The position numbers and the translations under genes were made by a program. A stretch of DNA of 11,875 nt from an uncultured Oribacterium sp. (GTDB lineage Bacteria; Bacillota; Clostridia; Lachnospirales; Lachnospiraceae): contig CALHIC010000169.1 in assembly GCA_938030845.1 (NCBI GenBank), positions 1 through 11,875 of the forward strand. The letters run 5' to 3'. The notes beneath the pieces are model-generated. The model searched no databases. It had not been told where the DNA came from and saw only the letters and a program-made list of their open reading frames with translations. This document shows, in pieces, positions 6,873 to 11,875 of this stretch. Within the stretch, counting starts at the first letter, position 1. Each line of letters starts with the position of its first letter.

Positions 6873-7346
6873 ATGGCTATTTTAAAGGGTAAAAAAGTTA
6901 TCATCATCGGTGACCGTGACGGTGTACCAGGACCTGCTATTCAGGCTTGTGTAGAGACCGCCGGCGGAGAAGTAGTATTTGCTTCTACCGAGTGCTTCGT
7001 TTGAACAAGCGCAGGCGCAATGGACTTGGAAAATCAAAAGAGAGTAAAGGATTTTGCTGATAAGTTCGGACCAGAGAATCTGGTTGTTGTACTTGGCGCT
7101 GCTGAGGGGGAGGCTGCAGGACTTGCAGCTGAGACCGTTACAGCAGGAGATCCTACTTTTGCCGGCCCATTGACTGGGGTCCAGCTTGGACTCACGGTAT
7201 ATCATGTTTGCGAACCAGAGTTGAAGGAAGAGTTTGACGAATCTGTTTATGAAGACCAGGTTAGTATGATGGAAATGGTTTTAGATGTAGACGATATTGT
7301 CAACGAAATGAATAGTATTCGCTCTGAATATTGCAAGTACCTTTAA
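6873..7346 (+). CDS. grdA: Glycine reductase selenoprotein A (GrdA)
   Basis: The small acidic selenoprotein shared by glycine, sarcosine and betaine reductases. Its selenol takes the carboxymethyl group from protein B and hands it to protein C. It is then left oxidised as a selenide-sulfide that thioredoxin reduces. The frame is 157 residues long with one internal TGA at 7002-7004, codon 44. The context CFVU (C41 to U44, a CxxU motif) and Sec44 match the family. The ATG at 6873 has AGGAG at 6861-6865; an ATG at 7020, after the UGA, is internal and would give a false 108-residue product lacking the active site. The N-terminal [16 protein letters not shown] pattern is diagnostic. The gene is last in the trxB-trxA-grdA unit and ends 5 bases before a terminator hairpin. 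Confidence 0.97.
7002..7004 (+). other. Selenocysteine codon UGA of grdA (Sec44)
   Basis: In-frame TGA within CFV-U-TSAGAM, with 113 further sense codons downstream. GCGC (7009-7012) and GCGC (7015-7018) just after it could form the top of a SECIS stem, but the loop would be only 2-4 bases, so I do not annotate a SECIS here. Confidence 0.95.
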
Positions 7347-7351
7347 AACCG

Positions 7352-7379
7352 AGGGAGCTTTTTATGGGCTCCCTTTTTT
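7352..7379 (+). terminator. Rho-independent terminator after grdA
   Basis: AGGGAGC (7352-7358) pairs with GCTCCCT (7368-7374) around a 9-base loop and runs into TTTTTT (7374-7379). The loop is large and the stem is only 7 base pairs, so read-through into grdCD is possible; no convincing separate promoter for grdC is seen in the 100 bases that follow. Confidence 0.85.
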
Positions 7380-7478
7380 CTCAAAATTCTTTTCAAAAAA
7401 AGTACTAAAAATAGAAAAAGAACTATCTTTTCTTTGGTAAATTTGTAAAACTTAACAATAAATTATGAGGTGATCAAA

Positions 7479-9011
7479 ATGAATAGTGTCATTAAAGGTT
7501 CCGGATATTGTTTGGCATATACTCCCGGCTTGATGTTGCAGCACGGCTCCACCATTGTGCAGGAAAGACTGGTAAATCCTGACGGTGAGTTCTTAAAGGA
7601 AATGGGAAAGCATGTTCGTAGCTTTGAGGATTGTGTAGCTTACTGGCCAAACCAGGTATATATCGGAAACAAGACTCCCGAGGAGTTTGCCAAGGTGGAG
7701 TTCCCCTATTTCGATAAGAAGGTAGAAAATGCCAACCGTTATGGCCATTTTGGAGAGATTATGCCGGAGAACGAGTTCCTTCTTTTGGCACAGGCTTGTG
7801 ACTGCTTTGAGGTTTTCTATTTGGATAAGGACTTCGTAGCAGCAAACAAGGGAGAGCTTGCTAAGGATCCTGTGATTACAGAGGCTATTTTGGCAAGAGT
7901 TCAGGAGGGCGTTGAGAACTCCGTAATCAAAGGATTTGTGGATGCTCATGAGGCAGAGCCTCTTTTCTACGAAGGAAAGCTGGTAGGATGCGTAAAGAGA
8001 GCCCATGACATTGATGTTAACCTTTCTGCAGAAGTGATGCTGGAGAACTTGATGAATAAAGCAAGCTCCGTTTTGGCTGTTCTTCACTCCTTAAAGTCCT
8101 CCAATGTAGACCCGCTTTCCATTGAATATGTTATCGACTGCTCCGAGGAAGCCTGCGGAGACGTAAACCAGAGAGGTGGCGGTAACTTTGCGAAGGCTGT
8201 AGCGGAGATTGCAGGACTGGAAAATGCTACCGGCTCCGATGCAAGAGGCTTCTGTGCAGGACCTTCTCACGCTATGATTGAGGCAGCTTCTTTGGTAAAG
8301 GCAGGCGCTTTCCATACCGTTCTTGTTATCGGTGGTGGTTGCGTACCTAAGCTTGCCATGAACGGAAAAGACCATGTAAAGAAAGAGCTTCCTATGCTGG
8401 AGGATTGCTTAGGCTCCTTCTCTGTAGTAGTTTCTGAAAATGACGGTGTTTCTGCTGAAATCAACCTGGATGTTATCGGTAGACATACCGTTGGAACAGG
8501 TGCTGCACCGCAGAATGTTATCGGTTCCTTAGTGGCCGACCCATTAGAGAAGGCAGGATTTACCGTAAATGATATAGATAAGTTCTCCCCTGAGATGCAG
8601 AACGCGGACATTACCAAGCCTGCAGGAGCAGGAGATGTTCCTATGGCAAACTATAAGATGATTGCTGCTCTTGCTGTTAAGAAGGGTTGGCTTGAGAAGG
8701 CTGATTTAGCAAAGTTCTGTGAGGAGAAGGGCTTAGTAGGATATGCACCGACTCAGGGTCATATTCCTTCCGGTGTTCCTTATGTGGGATTTGCTAAAGA
8801 AAGCATTGAAAAGGGAGATATGGAGAGAGTTATGATTATCGGAAAGGGATCTCTCTTCCTTGGCCGTATGACAAACCTCTTTGACGGTGTTTCCTTCCTG
8901 ATTCAGAAAAATACCGGAAAAGGTCAGGGCGGAGCGGTATCCGAAGAAGAAATCCGTTCCTTAATCGCGAAGTCCATGAAGGAATTTGCACAGTCTATTT
9001 TGGGCGCATAG
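7479..9011 (+). CDS. grdC: Glycine reductase protein C, subunit beta (GrdC)
   Basis: A 510-residue subunit of protein C, which converts carboxymethyl-selenoprotein A to a protein-bound acetyl thioester. The central part resembles a ketoacyl-ACP synthase III / thiolase fold. The motif GFCAGPSHAMIEAA at 257-270 looks like the catalytic ACAG segment of FabH, with Cys259 in the nucleophile position, and HIPSGVPYVG at 428-437 may supply the active-site histidine. The ATG at 7479 is chosen because GAGGTG at 7466-7471 is 7 bases upstream; the open frame starts 3 codons earlier at a GTG that lies inside that binding site. It follows the grdA terminator by about 100 bases and is 17 bases ahead of grdD. 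The role of Cys259 is inferred from similarity only. Confidence 0.95.
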   Translation: MNSVIKGSGYCLAYTPGLMLQHGSTIVQERLVNPDGEFLKEMGKHVRSFEDCVAYWPNQVYIGNKTPEEFAKVEFPYFDKKVENANRYGHFGEIMPENEFLLLAQACDCFEVFYLDKDFVAANKGELAKDPVITEAILARVQEGVENSVIKGFVDAHEAEPLFYEGKLVGCVKRAHDIDVNLSAEVMLENLMNKASSVLAVLHSLKSSNVDPLSIEYVIDCSEEACGDVNQRGGGNFAKAVAEIAGLENATGSDARGFCAGPSHAMIEAASLVKAGAFHTVLVIGGGCVPKLAMNGKDHVKKELPMLEDCLGSFSVVVSENDGVSAEINLDVIGRHTVGTGAAPQNVIGSLVADPLEKAGFTVNDIDKFSPEMQNADITKPAGAGDVPMANYKMIAALAVKKGWLEKADLAKFCEEKGLVGYAPTQGHIPSGVPYVGFAKESIEKGDMERVMIIGKGSLFLGRMTNLFDGVSFLIQKNTGKGQGGAVSEEEIRSLIAKSMKEFAQSILGA

Positions 9012-9028
9012 AAGAAAGGGTGAGAATT

Positions 9029-10183
9029 ATGGCAAAAGAAATAAAAGAGCTCATTGCGGATACCTTTTTGGCTATGGCGGAAGGTTTGGAAACAGGCTCT
9101 TTTTCGAAGAAACCGAGAATTGCTTTAACAGGTATGGGCTCGGAGCACGGAGAGGAAAATTCCATGAAGGCTGCAGTGGATGCGGCTAAGGATGGGGTGG
9201 ACGTACTCTATATCGGTTCTTTGAAAAATGATGCGGTGGAAACCCTTGTGGTGGACAATGATGAAGAGGGACATGACAAGATGGATGCTCTTTTAAAGGA
9301 GCATAAGATTGACGGTGCGGTAACCATGCACTATCCCTTCCCCATCGGGGTATCCACTGTGGGAAGAGCCATTACTCCTGCATTCGGCAAGGAGATGTTC
9401 ATTGCCAATACTACAGGAACCTCCAGCACAGACCGTATTGAAGGAATGGTAAAGAATGCCCTTTACGGAATCATCACAGCAAAGGCTTGCGGAATCAAAG
9501 AGCCTACTGTAGGTATTTTAAATGTAGATGGTGCAAGACAGACAGAGAAGGCCTTAAAGAAATTACAGTCCAACGGCTATCCTCTTCACTTCGCAGAGTC
9601 CTCCAGATCTGACGGCGGTGCAGTGCTTCGTGGAAATGACGTTCTTCGGGGAACACCGGATGTGTTGGTGTGTGATTCCTTAACCGGAAACGTATTGTCC
9701 AAGATGCTTTCTTCCTTCAACACAGGAGGATCTTTTGAGGCCCAGGGCTTTGGCTATGGTCCGGGAATCGGAGAGAACTATAATCAGCTGGTGATGATTG
9801 TATCCAGAGCTTCCGGAGCACCGGTTTTGGCAAATGCGCTTCGCTTTGCAGGAGACCTGATCAAGGGAAATGTCTTTGGGGTAGCGAAGGAAGAGTTTGC
9901 ATTGGCTAAAAAAGCCGGCTTAGATGGCATTCTTGCAGAAATCAGAGAGGCGAATAAGCCCAAGGAACAGGGAGAATCTGTTCCTATGCCGGCAAAGGAG
10001 ATTGTTACCGCTGCTGTTTACGGCATTGAAGTAACAGATTTGGATGATGCGGTATTGGAGCTTTGGAAAGAAAAGATTTATGCGGAATCCGGAATGGGTT
10101 GTACAGGACCGATTATCCGTGTTTCTGAAAGCAATTTAGCAAAGTCTGAAGAGATTTTAAGAGCAAAGGGATATATTTCTTAA
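9029..10183 (+). CDS. grdD: Glycine reductase protein C, subunit alpha, acetyl phosphate-forming (GrdD)
   Basis: A 384-residue subunit that releases acetyl phosphate from the acetyl thioester using phosphate. The family is related to PlsX/phosphate acyltransferases. Motifs include GMGSEHGEE near 36-44, the NTTGTSSTDRIEGM segment in the middle, and ESGMGCTGP near the C-terminus. The cysteine of GMGC is residue 358 here and corresponds to the catalytic Cys359 I recall for Eubacterium acidaminophilum GrdD. AAAGGG at 9015-9020 is 8 bases before the ATG at 9029; a GTG at 9020 that lengthens the frame by 3 codons overlaps this site and is not preferred. It is co-transcribed with grdC. No acetate kinase gene, the usual next step, is in the window. 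Confidence 0.95.
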   Translation: MAKEIKELIADTFLAMAEGLETGSFSKKPRIALTGMGSEHGEENSMKAAVDAAKDGVDVLYIGSLKNDAVETLVVDNDEEGHDKMDALLKEHKIDGAVTMHYPFPIGVSTVGRAITPAFGKEMFIANTTGTSSTDRIEGMVKNALYGIITAKACGIKEPTVGILNVDGARQTEKALKKLQSNGYPLHFAESSRSDGGAVLRGNDVLRGTPDVLVCDSLTGNVLSKMLSSFNTGGSFEAQGFGYGPGIGENYNQLVMIVSRASGAPVLANALRFAGDLIKGNVFGVAKEEFALAKKAGLDGILAEIREANKPKEQGESVPMPAKEIVTAAVYGIEVTDLDDAVLELWKEKIYAESGMGCTGPIIRVSESNLAKSEEILRAKGYIS

Positions 10184-10201
10184 TCTCTCTTGGAGAAAGT
10201 A

Positions 10202-10242
10202 TATATCTTTCGGGCTGATCTCTTTCCTTTAGGAAAGATATA
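10202..10242 (+). repeat. Hairpin pair after grdD
   Basis: TATATCTTTC (10202-10211) can pair with GAAAGATATA (10233-10242). Inside it, TCTTTCC (10221-10227) can instead pair with GGAAAGA (10232-10238). The two stems share bases, so they are alternatives. There is no T-tract after them, so a terminator is not supported, although they sit where one would be expected. Confidence 0.5.
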
Positions 10243-10271
10243 AAGAAAGCTCGGGAAGAAAACAAAAGGCA

Positions 10272-10357
10272 GGGGTTTTGCCTATACAATTTGCGCGCAA
10301 TCCGGTTGTTTTGCGTACAATTTAGTTGTTATAGGCAAGCCCCGGGCCGATTGTATA
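10272..10357. repeat. Long imperfect inverted repeat with internal short repeats
   Basis: GGGG and TTGCCTATA (10272-10275, 10278-10286) pair with TATAGGCAA and CCCC (10330-10338, 10340-10343), broken only by a small TT/G internal loop; CAA (10287-10289) extends the pairing to TTG (10326-10328). The 36-base interior holds TTGCGCGCAA (10291-10300, a perfect palindrome) and the related TTGCGTACAA (10311-10320). TATACAAT (10283-10290) has a second perfect partner, ATTGTATA at 10350-10357, which excludes the first. No family is recognised. Confidence 0.6.
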
Positions 10358-10531
10358 AGAAGTGCAGCTGTGAGTATGACATACATTCTTGCGGTTACGC
10401 TTATTTTTGTACCCAAAAATGAAGGAAAAAGTGACAAAATTCTTATACATAAACAGACTTGTTAAAAAATAAACAAAAAAGCTCGTGACTTAAAACAAAA
10501 AATAGTAAGAAATAACTAAAAAATTTCCCTA
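10358..10531. other. A-rich intergenic region with phased A-tracts
   Basis: No gene is seen between grdD and the YkvI-like gene (519 bases in all). This part is A-rich on the + strand. Runs of six A lie at 10464-10469, 10475-10480, 10497-10502 and 10518-10523; their centres are 11, 22 and 21 bases apart, about one or two helix turns, which predicts curved DNA just upstream of the promoter at 10548. Confidence 0.5.
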
Positions 10532-10576
10532 ATATCCGAAAAATATATTGAATAGTATTTAATTATCGGATATAAT
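10532..10576 (+). promoter_or_regulatory. Promoter of the YkvI-like gene bracketed by an inverted repeat (operator-like)
   Basis: TTGAAT (10548-10553), a 17-base spacer and a perfect TATAAT (10571-10576) form a strong promoter, with a predicted start near 10583 and a leader of about 120 bases. ATATCCGA (10532-10539) and its exact complement TCGGATAT (10566-10573) flank it; the right arm overlaps the first half of the -10 box and the left arm lies 8 bases upstream of the -35 box. A protein bound to this pair would cover the promoter, so repression is the simplest reading. The regulator is not known. Confidence 0.7.
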
Positions 10577-10702
10577 GTGGAAACAATATAGAGGACAGTA
10601 ACAATTAAACATCAGGGGAAAGGAGGAAGAACGAAACTATCAATTTGCTTTACATTCATATTAAAAAATGAATGAATTAAAAGAAAAATAAGGAGTAGAA
10701 TA

Positions 10703-11830
10703 ATGGAAAAAAAGAGTTTGCAGTTTATGAAAGTGGTTAGCTTCTGTGGAGCTTGCATCGCTTTCTACATTGGGGCCGGATTTGCCACCATGCAAGAGAT
10801 TATTCAATACGTGGCTTCTTACGGATCAAAGCTTTGGATTGTCATCGCTGTGAATGCAGCAATCTATATCTATACCGACCTTTCCTTCGCAACAAACGGA
10901 AATCGTTTGAAGCTAAAGAGAGGTGGAGATATTTACACCCACTATTGTGGAAAGTATATTGGAAACTTCTTCGACTACTTTTCAGCACTGTTCTGCTATG
11001 CCTGCTTTATCGTAATGTGTGGCGGAGCCAATGCTACAGCTGCACAGCAATGGGGACTTCCCAATGGTGTAGGAGCCGTAATCCTTACCGTATTTGTTAT
11101 TGCTACCGTAATTTTCGGATTGGACGGTGTTATCGAAGCCTTAGGAAAGATTGGACCCATCATCGTATTTTTCATCCTTGTGGTTTCCGTTATCAGTATT
11201 TTTAACGGTGCAGGCAATTTCTGGGAGAATTTAAAGGCAGTAGATACCGGAAAGCATGAAATTGTTCAGGTAGGTAACGGTAATCCCTTCCTCTCCGGAG
11301 CTTCCTATGCAGGCTTCATGCTTCTATGGTTCGCCAGCTTCCTGGCTGAAATCGGTTCTAAGAACCGGGTAAAGGAAGTAAATATCGGAATGCTTTTCTC
11401 TGCAGTGTTTATTATGGGAACCATGGTGATTGCCAGCGTTGCATTGATTTCTCATGTCGATGTAACCAGCCAGGCGGACATTCCCGCTTTAATCTTGGCT
11501 AATACCATTTCTCCTGCTTTGGCAAGTATTTTTGCAGTAATCATCTTCTGCGGAATTTACACCACCTCCGTTCCTCTTCTTTGGACCAGTATCGGAAGAA
11601 TTGAGAAAGAAGGAACCAAGAAGTATAAGCTTTATACCGTAGTATTAGGAATTATCGGTTGCGTTATCGCTTGCTTCTTACCTTATCGTTCTTTAGTAAA
11701 TGTACTTTACGGATTGAACGGATATCTTGGATTTATCCTTGTAGCGTTCATGCTGGTATATGATATCCGTACAAGAATGAGTAAGAAGGTAAAAGTGGCA
11801 GTGGAAGAAGTGGCTCCTGCAGTAGTTTAA
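10703..11830 (+). CDS. YkvI-family multi-pass membrane protein, probable transporter (substrate unknown)
   Basis: A 375-residue membrane protein resembling the YkvI family (COG3949), distant relatives of LeuT-fold amino acid transporters. About ten hydrophobic segments are seen, roughly at residues 9-34, 42-63, 89-112, 121-140, 150-168, 199-217, 228-250, 262-292, 308-327 and 330-356. The first contains GAGFATMQE (24-32), a glycine-rich break like the unwound helix that binds substrate in LeuT-type carriers. The C-terminus is a short charged tail ending EEVAPAVV. AAGGAG at 10690-10695 is 7 bases before the ATG. The gene has its own promoter with an operator-like inverted repeat and is not part of the grd transcript. 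Its place next to glycine reductase suggests an amino acid or fermentation product as substrate, but this is inference only. Confidence 0.8.
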   Translation: MEKKSLQFMKVVSFCGACIAFYIGAGFATMQEIIQYVASYGSKLWIVIAVNAAIYIYTDLSFATNGNRLKLKRGGDIYTHYCGKYIGNFFDYFSALFCYACFIVMCGGANATAAQQWGLPNGVGAVILTVFVIATVIFGLDGVIEALGKIGPIIVFFILVVSVISIFNGAGNFWENLKAVDTGKHEIVQVGNGNPFLSGASYAGFMLLWFASFLAEIGSKNRVKEVNIGMLFSAVFIMGTMVIASVALISHVDVTSQADIPALILANTISPALASIFAVIIFCGIYTTSVPLLWTSIGRIEKEGTKKYKLYTVVLGIIGCVIACFLPYRSLVNVLYGLNGYLGFILVAFMLVYDIRTRMSKKVKVAVEEVAPAVV

Positions 11831-11871
11831 TATAGCCGAAAGAGGAAGAAACAGCTCCGGTAGTAGTTTGA
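11801..11871 (+). repeat. Degenerate tandem repeat of the gene 3' end
   Basis: The last 30 bases of the YkvI-like gene (11801-11830, coding VEEVAPAVV and stop) are repeated at 11842-11871 with 23 of 30 bases identical, including a stop codon at the same place (coding EEETAPVVV and stop). The period is 41 bases, not a multiple of three, so the second copy is out of frame with the gene. Confidence 0.75.
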
Positions 11872-11875
11872 AAAA

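Noticed and set aside
10668..10691. A 7-codon ATG frame (MNELKEK) just before the YkvI-like gene
   Set aside because: No ribosome binding site precedes it and it is too short to distinguish from chance in A-rich DNA.
10184..10702. CRISPR array or insertion sequence in the gap after grdD
   Set aside because: Repeats are too few and irregular for CRISPR, and there is no transposase, no terminal repeat pair with target duplication.

Overview
The window is a glycine-fermentation locus of a low-to-moderate G+C anaerobic Firmicute. It carries one complete set of glycine reductase (Stickland) genes, flanked on each side by a membrane transporter gene. All genes lie on the + strand. Strong AGGAGG-type ribosome binding sites, TTGaaa/TAtAAT promoters, T-tailed terminators, a glycine riboswitch and two selenocysteine (Sec) genes point to class Clostridia. 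A Lachnospiraceae-like or Peptostreptococcaceae-like lineage is a guess, and the species cannot be named from this sequence.

Layout. (1) 225-1598: an alanine/glycine:cation symporter (AGCS) gene with its own promoter and a very strong terminator. (2) 1960-5308: a promoter, a single-aptamer glycine riboswitch with an attenuator, then grdX, grdE and grdB, closed by a second strong terminator. (3) about 5309-7379: trxB, trxA and grdA, closed by a third terminator. (4) 7479-10183: grdC and grdD. (5) 10184-10702: a 519-base intergenic region with a long inverted-repeat structure, phased A-tracts, and a good promoter bracketed by an inverted repeat. (6) 10703-11830: a YkvI-family (COG3949-like) multi-pass membrane protein, followed by a degenerate copy of its own last 30 bases.

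How the genes work together (established for the family). The symporter probably imports glycine. Protein B, made of GrdE with a pyruvoyl group formed at Cys242 and GrdB with Sec350, activates glycine. The carboxymethyl group passes to the selenol of GrdA (Sec44). Protein C (GrdC and GrdD) converts it to an acetyl thioester and, with phosphate, to acetyl phosphate, which can drive ATP synthesis. TrxB and TrxA pass NADPH electrons to re-reduce GrdA. GrdX is conserved in such operons but its role is unknown. The riboswitch lets glycine itself control the first unit.

Two reading problems matter for any automatic annotation. grdB and grdA each contain an in-frame UGA that is a Sec codon, so they look split or truncated if read with the standard code. 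The grdE start is best placed at a GTG two codons inside the longest open frame. The core enzymes are well known. The less described parts are the YkvI-type transporter with its operator-like promoter, the structured region after grdD, and the terminators that divide the gene set into separate units.
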